From Lunularia cruciata (taxonomy: Eukaryota > Streptophyta > Marchantiopsida > Lunulariales > Lunulariaceae), in assembly GCA_948567375.1 (NCBI GenBank), contig OX419762.1:48217034-48281033 (forward strand): a DNA stretch of 64,000 nucleotides, read 5' to 3'. The notes under the pieces were generated by a model that did no database searches, was not told where the DNA came from, and saw nothing but the letters and a program-made list of their open reading frames with translations. Positions 38,341-48,319 of the stretch are shown piece by piece (the first letter of the stretch is position 1; each line of letters begins with the position of its first letter). The position numbers and the translations under genes were made by a program.

Positions 38341-39184
38341 TACAAATTTCTTCCTTCTTAGCTAAATATGCTAGACTACAACTTAAACCATAAGATTATT
38401 GTCCTCATACTTAGCATGCAAAGGGGATAGACACATACGATGTAGATTGATGGAAGTGGACAAGGTTCTACTATATTTGAGGTCATATTCCAATTCATGT
38501 AGATCTCAAAATTGATAACATTGATCTATAAAAGTGGTTATTTATTCCACGAGTATGCAAAGCCATGTGAGCATTCACAGAGAGTGTGATGGAAGGACAA
38601 AAAATTACTAATTTGAGCATGGTGTATGGAACATGGTTAAATTATCTTGGTTCCTTTATATATAGTTTGCTAAAATTATCAATAATTGTAAGTTATACTT
38701 CTTATATTCTTCTTCTTTGAGTACATCAAGAGTTTTAGATAGAAAAAGTCAAAAAGAAGAGTATTAAATATTGAATGAAATGATTATGAACGTGAATGAA
38801 TTAAATGAAAGAACATGAATCTGATTTTGCATCAATAATATGGACAATTTTCCTTTCTGAACTAATTGGAGTTCATTTTTTAGTTTTCATTGAAATTGAG
38901 GTAGGACTTGAGTTCTCTATTGAGCTATCTACTTGGACTAGTTAAGAGAATTAATCTCCTTCTTGAAATTCTTACAAGATTGAAATCTTATTGTTGCAAT
39001 TAGTCATTTGCATTATCTTCTCAAATTCCTTACTCAAGTGTGAATATTTTAGGACTTAACTTGTCTTTATTTCTTATATTTCAATAGCTCAAATTTTATT
39101 AACTTTGTTCCTAGCATCAATAAGTATTACATTCTGGAAAAATATCAAAAAATTGGACCTATTTGACCAAAGTTAGTTATATTG

Positions 39185-39211
39185 TAGATATATAGATATA
39201 TAGATATATAG
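39185..39211. repeat. (TAGATATA)n, 3.4 units
   Basis: A perfect octamer tandem repeat, directly visible. Confidence 0.95.
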
Positions 39212-39573
39212 CCTCATCACAATTGCTAGATGGAGAAGAATTTGTAAATTTTACTCATAGCTAGGAGACTAAATTTAATTTTTATTCAAAATTTTTCAAG
39301 TGAAAATCAATCTAACCAATAAAATAAGTAGTATACACTATATTAATTTTAATCTTAACTATACTTCATAGCCATCCTTGTAGTTCTGCTAATTTAAGTT
39401 AAAAAGAAGTCCTTATTCTATATTGTTTCCCACATTGTGTTCATTTTCTCTTTGTGAAAGTTTTAAACTCATGCATAAGTCTATAATACCTATTTCATGA
39501 ACTTTACAACTTTAAAATATGTTCAATGCATTTTCTTTGCAAATAGGAATGAGTGTAGGCAAGTTATAGATTT

Positions 39574-39795
39574 CATGAAGAGCTTGTTTGATCTTAGTAA
39601 GAGTAAAAATTGGAAAGATAGTCTACTAAACTTTGGGGAGATGGATTGAGCTGATTTTATAGCTATCCCATTTTGGCATGAAGAGCTTGTTTGATCTCAC
39701 AAAGAGCAAACCATTGGAAAGCCAGTTGGAGAGATATTTAACTAAACTTTGTGGAGGATGGATTGAGCTGATTTAATAGCTATCCTATTTTGACT
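39574..39795. repeat. Tandem duplication, period about 103 bp
   Basis: CATGAAGAGCTTGTTTGATCT occurs near 39574 and 39677. Both are followed by an ATTGGAAAG block, TAACTAAACTTTG or CTACTAAACTTTG, then GGATTGAGCTGATTT and TAGCTATCC. No coding sequence. Confidence 0.88.
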
Positions 39796-40786
39796 TGCAA
39801 TAAGTTATTTGACGGAGTTATAAGAGATGAGATACATACACTAACTAAATCTCTCACTTATGCACTACTGAGACAAACTTGCATATATTTTGAGATTCTA
39901 AAGGCTACACTCCAAATCTAAGACAATGAAACACAACAAGAATCAATGCGAAGGTGGAATATCAAGGTTATGAATGGAATTTTCTTATATCACTTCTTAC
40001 CTCTTGCTCCTATTAAGTCTTTATCTAGAGTAGATCATGAAAGCCTGATTAAGCTTAACAAGGGTGATGATGTACAAAGCATGCTTGAGATAAGTAGTGT
40101 TTTTTTAATAATATTTCTATCTCAAGCATTCTTGTAAATAAACTAGAAAGACTTATATATAAGAAAATTTGGCAAGATTCTTAAGGTACAAAAAGAAAAG
40201 ACACAAGGGTTTTATTTCCTAAGGAGTACTTCCTTCATGTCAAAATTCAATATAACTCAATTGTGAAAAGATATAGAGATGAATTCCACAATAGATTAAA
40301 TCTAGTAATAAAGTGGTTGTTAAACCAATAAATTTAAGATACACAATCAAAGTTGATCCACAAAATTTGGCATCTACTACAAGAGTATGCACAAGCTCAA
40401 TCTTCAAGGGATATTTCTAGAGGTTGGTTTTAACCACAAGAAATAGCTAGAACCGATAGCTCCATTATTAAGTTTGATGTTGATTTTAACACTACCCAAT
40501 CTCTTGCAAACCCTTCTTTATATGGTGTTCTATGAAGTTTAAAAGAATCAACCCTAACACTTATGTATGTATGTCATAGTTTTGAGGAGAAAACATCATT
40601 TTAAACTTCATACATCTTCTCAAATGAACAATTGAGTTCGAGGCCTTGGACTTGAGATAAGACTTATACTTGGTTTGATGAATATTTCTCTTAATCTTAT
40701 GCTCTTGATGATAAATAAGTTCAAGGAAGAGTTAATGGGTGGAAATAATCTTAAACTTGTATTCAATGTATAAAGGATTGTTATTG

Positions 40787-42439
40787 TGGTACCCACATTT
40801 TTTGGTTTTGGATGGTTTTATAAAGTTTTGAAGAAGAAGTATGTTAGTAAAGCCAAAGGAGTGCTAAATGGGAAGGAAAATAAGAAGAAGCGCGTGTTTG
40901 GGCCAAACCTAAAGTAGACCTCGAGTCAAGTCCAAAGGACTCAGAGATGGATGAGAGAGAAAGAAAGAAAATGGACTTTGTATTGGGTAGTGTAGCCTGA
41001 TCCAAAGAACTTGTAACAAACTTCTTTAAGGTTCCCAATCAAGAAAGAACATAGGAAGAAAGTGACGACCTTGGGATCAAGAAGTTCTTGATAGTGATAG
41101 GAAACAACCTCATAAAATTGGTAATTGGAGCAGAGAATCAACTAACAAATGACCAAGCAATGCAAGACTATAAAATTGAGAGTTTTGTGAAGAAGCATTG
41201 CAATGTCTAGACGCTACCCTATCCTTATTCAGAGTCAACCCAAAGTAATGAAAATTGCAGATTCACAAGAAGAGTGGGTTAGGATCTTGGGAACAATTTT
41301 CTACAAGAAGAGAGTGAGGAAACACCCGATGGCCCCAAAAGTGAGTAAGCAAAGTGCGGTGAGAGAACTTGCAATGCGTAGATTAGATGTAGTGGTGAAG
41401 ATCAATGTCTTAGCAAGGCTTTGTATCATGTTCTTGGCCTAGAATTGGAATTTCAGTTTTCCAAGTTTCCTAGTAGAAATCATAGCGAGTGATTGCAAGG
41501 ATGGGCCAAAGCACAAGGAGAAGAGAGGAAATCCGGGTTGATGGACTAAGTTGGATTGGAGAATAGTCATGGAGAGAGAAGCACGAGAGATAGGAGGTAC
41601 CACCTTTGATCGGAAGTGTGATGCCTCAGAAGAGACTGTCGAGGTGAGAAATTCTTTCAATCTACCTTGCACCAAGAATGGGTATAAGGTAGATAGCTAT
41701 AGAGACCCCGAGCAGAGAGGGATTGTAAGCGCAAAGATGGCAATGTTCAAGCTGAAGCAAACTACCTATGTCATGATGCAACATGCGGTGTTCTTTCACC
41801 AAATGTTTGCAAGAGAAGCCGTAGACTGGGTGAAATGTCTACATCAATGCATGGGGCAGATGATTTTGGGTTGGAGGATGGACATGCAACCACATTACTT
41901 CATGCCCTTTGCAACTCATTTCTATTTTGGGCTGAATTTATTGACTTTAGAGGAGAGAAATTGAATGCAATCACACTTTTATCCGGATCTGCGCAAGGAG
42001 GCAGATACAGATGAATGATACTATATGGAGAGAGTGCAAGAAGGGGAAGAGTACTACAAGAAGAATGGGAAGGAGAGAATTATAGCAATTGACATCCTGA
42101 GGGCAAGGAAGAGAACTAATCTTGAAAGTTGCCTTGCGGTAGTACAGCCACAAAAGATGCAAAAGCTTAACCCAAAAGGCAGTGGTGGTGAAAGCAAAGG
42201 AATGAACCCCGGAAGAAGAAGAGGAGTGCAAAGGAGAAATTGAGTTGAAGGGAGAAGCTTTGGGAGAAAAAGAGGAGTTCACATTGCAAAGTGAAGAATC
42301 AAGTAGTAGTAGTGAAGGCAAGGCGGAGGTTCAGCAAACCCAAAGATGGAGTGTGGATACAAGGAAGCCGAGTCTAGAGGTCTCCATTGTCAAATGGGGT
42401 GTGAGAAGAAGGAGGAAGGAGTCTTGGCATCGGTTCAGC
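40787..42439 (+). mobile_element. Family U repeat, copy 1 (truncated)
   Basis: It begins TGTGGTACCCACATTTTTTG at about 40789, matching TGTGGTGCCCACATTTTTTG at about 60389 in copy 2, so the shared 5' end is a real boundary. A non-coding leader of about 400 bp follows, then the coding part described separately. Near 42440 the similarity to copy 2 fades and an unrelated integrase fragment takes over. Terminal TG suggests an LTR-type end, but no second LTR, PBS or target duplication was found. Class remains unknown. Confidence 0.6.
41203..42439 (+). pseudogene. Family U protein, copy 1, with stops
   Basis: One frame runs from 41203 through a TAG at 41440-41442 and a TGA near 41541 into 41551-41964. 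Conserved with copy 2: AMRRLDVVVKINVLARL, KRGNPG, LDWRIVM, TKNGYKVDSYRDPEQRGIVS, QTTYVM, AVFFHQMFA, and HYFMPFATHFYFGLNLL. After 41964 two further frames (42025-42243, 42245-42439) give an acidic/basic stretch with EFTLQSEESSSSSEG, matching ELTLQSGDTSSNSDEG of copy 2. I do not recognise the family for certain. The globular N-terminal part followed by a charged tail is vaguely like the plant transposon-associated 'plant mobile' proteins; that is speculation. Confidence 0.55.
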
Positions 42440-42463
42440 CGGCAAGCCTCCTTAGCATCCTTC
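42440..42463 (+). pseudogene. Left piece of PHD-type integrase, ends at insertion site
   Basis: The codons read RQASLASF and continue without loss of frame at 49063 as SPYFLLYGRD once the chromovirus and one copy of its CCTTC target duplication are left out. This box is typical of the Ty3-type integrase core just after the catalytic domain. How far left the fragment extends is unclear, because family U similarity ends only shortly before. Confidence 0.6.
42459..42463. repeat. Target-site duplication, left
   Basis: CCTTC directly before the 5' LTR, identical to 49058-49062. Five bases is the usual size for Ty3/gypsy integrases. Confidence 0.95.
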
Positions 42464-43202
42464 TGTTATACCAAGGGTTAGCCATATGATCTAGATGTGA
42501 AATTTGGTTTGGTAACATCTAGAAGGATGTTATACATGATGGTCAAAATAGATCAGATAGAAGTATCACCAAAAGAGTACTTCTACTAATAGGGCAGAAA
42601 CCGAAATAGACTTGAGAACCTTAGAACCAATAGCTAGACATATGATTTAAAGGTGAGAATTGGTTTGGTAACATCTGGAAGGATGTTACATATGATGGAC
42701 TAAACAGATCAGAAAGAGGTATCACCAAAAGGGGACTTCTACTAATAGAGTAGGAACCGAAATATGCCTGAAATCTTTGAAGGCAATTTCGGAGGCCTAA
42801 ACGAATGAATTAGGCCTCGAAAATGTGCTGATTTCCCCCCCAACAGAGGAAAGGTTGGCCTTCCCTCCCCCCTGGTTTGTCTCGTTGAGAGCTTTCCAAC
42901 GGTACCTTACTCATGTGATTCTGAGATTCCTACAGGAAGATTCCCTAAAAGATTCCCTCCGGTCAAAGCTCATTTGACCAACCAGATAGGACCTAGACCA
43001 GACAGGTCACCCATCCAAGTCAGTAATCCAAGGGTGGAGCTTGCTGACATGTCACCTATCTATATCCCTAATCCTATGGTGGAGCTTCCTTGGAGGAGAT
43101 CCTTTTTGTCTATATAATAAAGAGAAGGTGCTCCCTTGGGGCATCGAATGTTTGAGTGTACAATCTGTGTTTTCTCTCTTCTCTTGTCCTCGGAGTATTA
43201 CA
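42464..43202 (+). repeat. 5' LTR, 739 bp
   Basis: It starts TGTTATACCAAGG and ends CGGAGTATTACA; the 3' LTR starts TGTAATACCAAGG, so the terminal inverted repeat TGTAATAC/GTATTACA has one change here. It contains an internal imperfect tandem repeat, TGGTTTGGTAACATCT at 42505 and again at 42661 (period 156 bp), and a TATA element at 43111-43120. The 5-bp target duplication flanks it on the left. Confidence 0.96.
43111..43120 (+). promoter_or_regulatory. LTR TATA box
   Basis: TATATAATAA, about 90 bp before the LTR end, preceded by CTTTTTGTC and followed by purine-rich AGAGAAGG; identical in the 3' LTR at 48966-48975. The expected start of transcription is about 25-30 bases downstream. Core-promoter role inferred from position and sequence. 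Confidence 0.75.
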
Positions 43203-43203
43203 A

Positions 43204-43215
43204 TGGTATCAGAGC
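43204..43215 (+). other. Primer-binding site, tRNA-iMet type
   Basis: TGGTATCAGAGC, one base after the LTR end. It is the usual plant retrotransposon PBS, complementary to the 3' end of initiator tRNA-Met, where minus-strand cDNA synthesis starts. Confidence 0.93.
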
Positions 43216-43342
43216 GAGTGTTCTAGTCCAAGAGAGTGGATCACCCCTCTTGGAATAGCACGAACTACTAAAACTGAGTAATTTGAGGTGGAGAACATAG
43301 AGTAATCGCTAGACTTAGGAAGGACTTTAGAGAGCGGATGGG

Positions 43343-43564
43343 ATGGATGCGCCGGGGGGACAATTTCCCGCACCTAGCTTTCCATTCTCAAACCTATTCC
43401 ATATCAAGGTTATGTACATCCAGCATGAGCAAATGAGAGTATCGCTAGTTTATCACTTTGGTGCTGAATTCATGGATAGAGTGATGAACTCACCAAACCC
43501 GGTGATTCTACCTGTGGTGATATATGACAGAGAGTGGGATTTGACGATCTACATTCTATTATGA
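43343..43564 (+). CDS. Small ORF between PBS and gag, first of a related pair
   Basis: 73 aa, not recognised. The central part, FHIKVMYIQHEQM to VIYDREWDLTIY, aligns with the next ORF: KV/EI at the start, then YHFGAEF versus RNFGEEY, a shared V..S..P...P.V, and LTIY versus LTLY at the end. The two look like copies of one domain of about 55 residues. The YDREWDL segment is loosely like the acidic OPCA region of PB1 domains, which is a weak guess. It starts with an ATG 141 bp after the LTR and ends 4 bp before the next ORF, in a different frame. It could be a leader protein or the broken N-terminus of a larger gag. Confidence 0.5.
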   Translation: MDAPGGQFPAPSFPFSNLFHIKVMYIQHEQMRVSLVYHFGAEFMDRVMNSPNPVILPVVIYDREWDLTIYILL

Positions 43565-43568
43565 TAAT

Positions 43569-43772
43569 ATGGATATGAATGTCCCAAATCCTCTCCCTTT
43601 CAACACTCAAGTAGAAATCCGTTATGTAGTGAGGCCGAAATTGATGTTTAGAGATTTTGTGGTTAGGAATTTTGGTGAGGAGTATTATCAACAAGTGATA
43701 GCTTCTGAGGTCCCAATGGTAGTTCCGATAGTTCGTGTGCCTTCCAGAGTGATTATATTGACTCTGTATTGA
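43569..43772 (+). CDS. Small ORF between PBS and gag, second of the pair
   Basis: 67 aa, in the same frame as gag but separated by TGA at 43770-43772 and a TAG shortly after. MDMNVPNPLPFNTQVEIRY opens it, and RNFGEEYYQQV and PIVRVPSRVIILTLY match the first ORF. The acidic motif seen in the first copy is replaced by RVPSRVI. If the stops are mutations, gag began here or earlier and carried a duplicated N-terminal domain. Function unknown. Confidence 0.5.
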   Translation: MDMNVPNPLPFNTQVEIRYVVRPKLMFRDFVVRNFGEEYYQQVIASEVPMVVPIVRVPSRVIILTLY

Positions 43773-43787
43773 AGTAGACGTTAGCAA

Positions 43788-44894
43788 TTGGGTGTTGCAG
43801 GCACCATGGATCCGCAGTTGCAAGAGCTGGTGCAAGGAATGCAAGGGATGTTGAATGAATTTCGAGAGATTAAGATGACCATGGAGACATTGCAAAGTCA
43901 AGTGCAGATCCTCAGGAACGATCAAGCCATGCAAGAAGAAGAGCCATCTCAAAACCCAGTACCTGCGACTGAAGTACTTGGAGAGGCACCCGTGCCTACG
44001 AACCCTATCAACGATGAAGCCACATTGCTACTCCAGATGAAGAAGACCTGCAACATCGAGCCTTACAAGGGGCAGCGTACGATGGGAGTAGTGGAGAATT
44101 GGATCTCGAGAATGAATCGATATTTTTGATTGTTCTCAACAGAGATCATAGAGCATGCTTCAGGCGTGTTTGCATGTGGGTACTTGACCGATAAAGCCCT
44201 CACATGGTATGATGCTTGGGAACGATCCATGCTGGCAGAGAGAAGGGAGGTCACATAGACAGCAATGCAAGAAGGACTGCTCAAGAATTTCCAATCGGTG
44301 GATTCTGTGCAGATGGCTCAAACCCGACTATGGGGATTGAGACAGAAGAATAGCATACAAGAGTATGTGGAGGCATTTCTGGATCTACAAGTTGCAATTA
44401 CCGACATGAGTCCAGCAGAGGCTCTTGACAATTTCAAACGAGGGCTGAAAGAGCGGATTCGCCAAGAAGTCATGGTGCAAAACCCTCACACGGTATTTGA
44501 AGCCATTGCTTGTGCACAGAGAATAGCCGGAGCATTAGGTGGAGGTGAAGGAGTAGTTCCACCTCAACATTATCGGGCAGAAATGCCACACATGGGTGGA
44601 CCAGTACCGATGGAATTGGGCAACCTTTGATTCCGGGATCGAGGAGCACGGCCGCTTCAAGGAGAGCGAGGACGGGTAGAAGAACGAAGAGATGGAGTCC
44701 CACGAGGAGAAGGGACTCGAGGAGAACAGTGCCGTTGTTACAATTGTGGCCGTATTGGGCACATATCTACCAATTGTCGCACTCGTTTCCCTAGAGGCCC
44801 TCGGCCTTCGTACAGGCGATCTTTGAACAACATGGAGAGGCACATTGAAGAGGAGGAGGTGGAAACCACTTCGGAAAACAAAGATCGCCAGTAA
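43788..44894 (+). pseudogene. Chromovirus gag with three in-frame stops
   Basis: Gag forms the virus-like particle and packages element RNA. The frame begins MGVAGTMDPQLQELVQGMQG with a heptad-rich helix (QELVQGMQGMLNEFREIKMTMETLQSQVQIL) likely to form a coiled coil. It then has a linker and the gag core starting YKGQRTMGVVENWISRMNRYF, ALTWYDAWE and SIQEYVEAFLDLQ. Near the C-terminus is a zinc knuckle CYNCGRIGHISTNC (44736-44777; CX2CX4HX4C) for RNA binding. Stops interrupt it at 44127 (TGA), 44256 (TAG) and 44628 (TGA); it ends at TAA 44892-44894. A separate frame for pol follows about 95 bp later, so gag and pol were not one frame in this copy. Confidence 0.88.
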
Positions 44895-44989
44895 ATGTAC
44901 CTCACGGCCTTACTGGCTCAATAAGGAAGCAGAGAAGCAAGGAAAGGAAGAAGAATAATGCGCAAAGATCCCAAAAGGCAACATCACAA

Positions 44990-47026
44990 TTGATTGTTGT
45001 GAATGGAATCCTAGAAGGTAATCAAGTGAGAGTATTAATAGATCCGGGAGCAACAAAGAATTTCTTGTCTCGCTCTGTTGCAATCAGTTTGGGAATGGAT
45101 CTAGAGAGAGATGGAAGTGAAGAAGTAGAGTTACCAAATGGGCAAACAAAGAGGATTGAATCATTACCTAGACGGGTAACCCTCTCTGTAGGAGAATATC
45201 AAGAAGCAATTGAGTGGCGAGTGATACAGTTAGCCCGTTATGATGCAATTTTAGGCATGCCATGGATGGAGCAGTACAACCCAATGGTGGATTGGAGGAA
45301 GAAAGTAGTGAGAACCCAACAATGGTCAATCATTGGGGTTAAAGAAAAATCACACAGGCAGAAACTGCCTCTATATGTCGTAGGGACGACAACTGTCTGT
45401 AAGACCGATAGATGTTTTCTGGGTCTAATAAGAGAAGTCCAGAGTGCACAACTCGCTGGACAAATTCCTGAGAAATTGAAGGATGTGGTGGATGAGTTTC
45501 AAGATGTCTTTCCCGATGATCTACCCTCAGGATTACCACCTAAAAGGCGAGTAGATCACAAAATAGAGACACTCCCGGGGAAGATACCTCCTTGTAAGGC
45601 CCCATATCGCCTATCACCTCATGAGTTGGAGGAGTGTAAGACTCAAATTGAGGAGATGCTACAGAAAGGGTTCATCCAACCTAGCGTATCACCATATGGG
45701 GCCCTTGTCTTGTTTGTGAAGAAGAAGGATGGTACAATGCGCATGTGCATTGACTATCGGGGTCTCAATCAGCAAACAGTGAAGAACAAATACCCCTAAC
45801 CTCGCATGGATGACCTATTTGATCAACTCCATGGAGCGAGGTACTTCACCAAACTGGACTTGCGGAGCGGTTACAATCAAATCCAAATTGCAGAGGAGGA
45901 TGTGTACAAAACTGCCTTTCGAACCAAGTATGGCCACTTTGAGTATCTGGTGATGCCTTTTGGCCTCACCAATGCGCCTGCCACTTTCATGAGCCTAATG
46001 AATGACATATTTCGTCCATACTTGGATAAGTCTGTTATCGTCTTCTTGGATGATATCTTAGTATATAGTAGCACGATGACAGAACACAAACAACATCTAC
46101 AAGAGGTCCTCCAGATTCTAAGACAGAATCAGTTGTACGCCAAAATCTCAAAGTGTGAGTTTGGCAAGTCTGAAGTAGACTACTTAGGGCATAGAGTAAG
46201 TGCAAAGGGCATTCAAGTATTGACAGATAAAATAGAGGTCATTCAAAAATGGAGTGCCCCAGAAGATCAGACTCAACTTAAGAGCTTCTTGGGGTTGACG
46301 GGATTCTATCGTAGATTTGTCAAGGACTTCTCCAAGGTTGCACAGCCTTTAACGGCACTACTTGGCAAGGGGAAGAAGTGGACATGGGGAACTGCACAAG
46401 AGTTGGCCTTTCAAGAATTGAAGGCCGCCTTGCTACATGCACCAATCTTGAAGTGGTATGACCCAAAATGTCCAATCAAGTTGGCTACGGATGCATCAGG
46501 CATAGCAATAGGAGCAGTCCTACAACAAGAGTGGCATGACGGATGGCATCCAATTGCATATTTCTCTCGAAAGTTGTTACCGGCAGAGCGCAACTACCAC
46601 ACCACAGAACGAGAAGAGCTGGCCATTGTTCTAGCAACCAAGCATTGGAAGCACTACCTGGGCGAGAAGGCATTTGTAGTAGAGACAGACCACAAACCTC
46701 TAGTCTACCTCGAGACGCAGAAGGATCTATTTTGTCGCCAAATTCGGTGGGCAGAGTGGCGACAACGCTTCAACATGACAATCACCTACGTGGAAGGTAA
46801 GAAGCAACTTGCAGATGCGTTCACCCGCATGCCAATGGCCAACAACTTGGCGGCAGAGGTTAAGATTAACCCTGAATTCTGGCAAGAGATTCTAGCTGCT
46901 ACAAATACTGACCCACAAATTGTAGAAGCGCAAGCGTCCAAAGGTGTCACCAGCACCCAAGGACTCACCTTTCAAGAGGCCGATTGTGGATCCCAAATGT
47001 CCCAGAATTACGCACCACCATTCTAG
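44990..47026 (+). pseudogene. Chromovirus pol: protease, RT, RNase H (one stop)
   Basis: Frame 44990-45799 carries the aspartic protease: [13 protein letters not shown] has Asp at 45041 but Pro where the catalytic DSG/DTG triad needs Ser or Thr, and [13 protein letters not shown] is the second protease box. The RT N-terminus follows ([30 protein letters not shown]). TAA at 45797-45799 splits it from 45806-47026 in the same frame. There RT continues with [26 protein letters not shown] and the catalytic box FLDDILVYS (Asp pair at about 46049). RNase H follows: [41 protein letters not shown] and ADAFTRMP. The frame then runs out of step near 46978-46981, where one base appears to be missing before the integrase. 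Confidence 0.93.
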
Positions 47027-48306
47027 CGGAATGTCATGATTCGGCCATTGCAGCTCATGTCGGAGTGGACAAGACCTTGGAGGCAGTCAAGCGCCATTAC
47101 TATTGGCCCAAGATGAGCAACGACGTGATGGACTATATGCGTAGCTGCCTACTTTGTCAACAGAACAAAGCTCCTGCAGGGCTCCTTCAACCTCTTCCCA
47201 CTCCTACCCAACGTTGGGAACAAGTGAGTATGGATCTCGTCTGTGAATTACCCAAGACCACCTCAGGGTTTGACTCCATTGTGGTCTTTGTGGACCGGCT
47301 CAGCAAAATGATTCATGTATGCCCTACCACCAAGGAGGTGACCGCTCCACAACTAGCTCAACTATACTTAGATGCAGTCTTTGCTCACCATGGCTTGTCT
47401 AGAGTACTCATCACCGATAGAGGCACCCACTTCACCAGTTTGTTTTGGCGAACACTCTTTGGTTTCTTCAACACCAAGTTGGCCATGTCTACAGCTTACC
47501 ACCCACAAACAGATGGCCAAACAGAGCGGGCTAATCGCACGATTGAAGACATGTTACGCGGCTTCACCTTAGAAGAGCAAGAGAGGTGGGACACCCTACT
47601 ACCGTTGGTGGAATTTGCTTACAACAATTCAGTGAATGCCTCCACCCAGGTCACTCTGTTCTTCCTCATGTATGGTGAGCATCCCTTCACACCTTCTAGC
47701 TTGATGAAGATCCGTCCAGTGACTACCAAGGTTGATGCAGTCAACACATTTGTTTCTAGAATCCAACAAGGTGTGGAGAACGCCAAGCACAGGTTACAGA
47801 TTGCGCAAAATCGACAAAAGCAGTATGCTAATGCACACCGTAGGCATATGGAGGTCAATGTTGGGGATCAAGTGTGGCTATCGACAACCAACCTTACATT
47901 AGTTGGATCTCGTAAGCTCAGACCTCGTTTTATTGGGCCTTTCTAGATTCTTCGTCGCATCGGCACTATGGCCTATCACCTTGAGCTACCACCACACATG
48001 AAGATCCATCCAGTGTTCAATGTCTCCCTATTACGCAGATATGCTCCCCGATCAGGCCAAGGTACTTCCACATAGGACATTCGACCTTGTCCGACAGTCA
48101 TTGATGGCATAGAGGAATATGAAGTGGAGCGGATTCTCCAAAAGCGCATGCGTGGTACTTGCCATCCGCGGGTGGAATATCTAGTACAATGGAAAGGTTA
48201 CCCTCTCTATGAAGCAACCTGGGAACCCGCTGCCAATTTGGCACATGCACCGGTGTTGGTGCAAGCATTTGAGCAACAATTGCACAACGAGGACGTTGCG
48301 TCTTAA
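46984..48306 (+). pseudogene. Chromovirus integrase with C-terminal chromodomain (two stops)
   Basis: The integrase inserts element cDNA. Zinc-binding HHCC: H18, H25, C55, C58 (numbered from the ATG at 46984). Catalytic DD(35)E: D84 (SMDLV), D145 (LITDRGTHF) and E181 (TDGQTERANR), all present with correct spacing. The GPF box ends at TAG 47944-47946; the frame resumes with ILRRIGTMAYHLELP and HPVFNVSLLRRY, and a second TAG lies at 48073-48075. The chromodomain spans about 48115-48265 (YEVERILQKR, VEYLVQWKGYP, EATWEP). It is expected to bind methylated histone H3 and steer insertion, and its aromatic cage candidates (Y, W, W) are present. The protein ends at TAA 48304, next to the PPT. Confidence 0.93.
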
Positions 48307-48317
48307 AAGGAGGGAGG
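48305..48317 (+). other. Polypurine tract
   Basis: AAAAGGAGGGAGG, two bases before the 3' LTR start at 48320; the primer for plus-strand DNA synthesis in LTR elements. It directly follows the integrase stop codon. Confidence 0.88.
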
Positions 48318-48319
48318 TC

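Larger units (their letters stand above)
38341..40786. other. AT-rich intergenic DNA with small repeats
   Basis: No gene is recognised. It contains the octamer run at 39185-39211 and the 103-bp duplication at 39574-39795. The right end is the shared start of family U at 40787. Confidence 0.5.
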
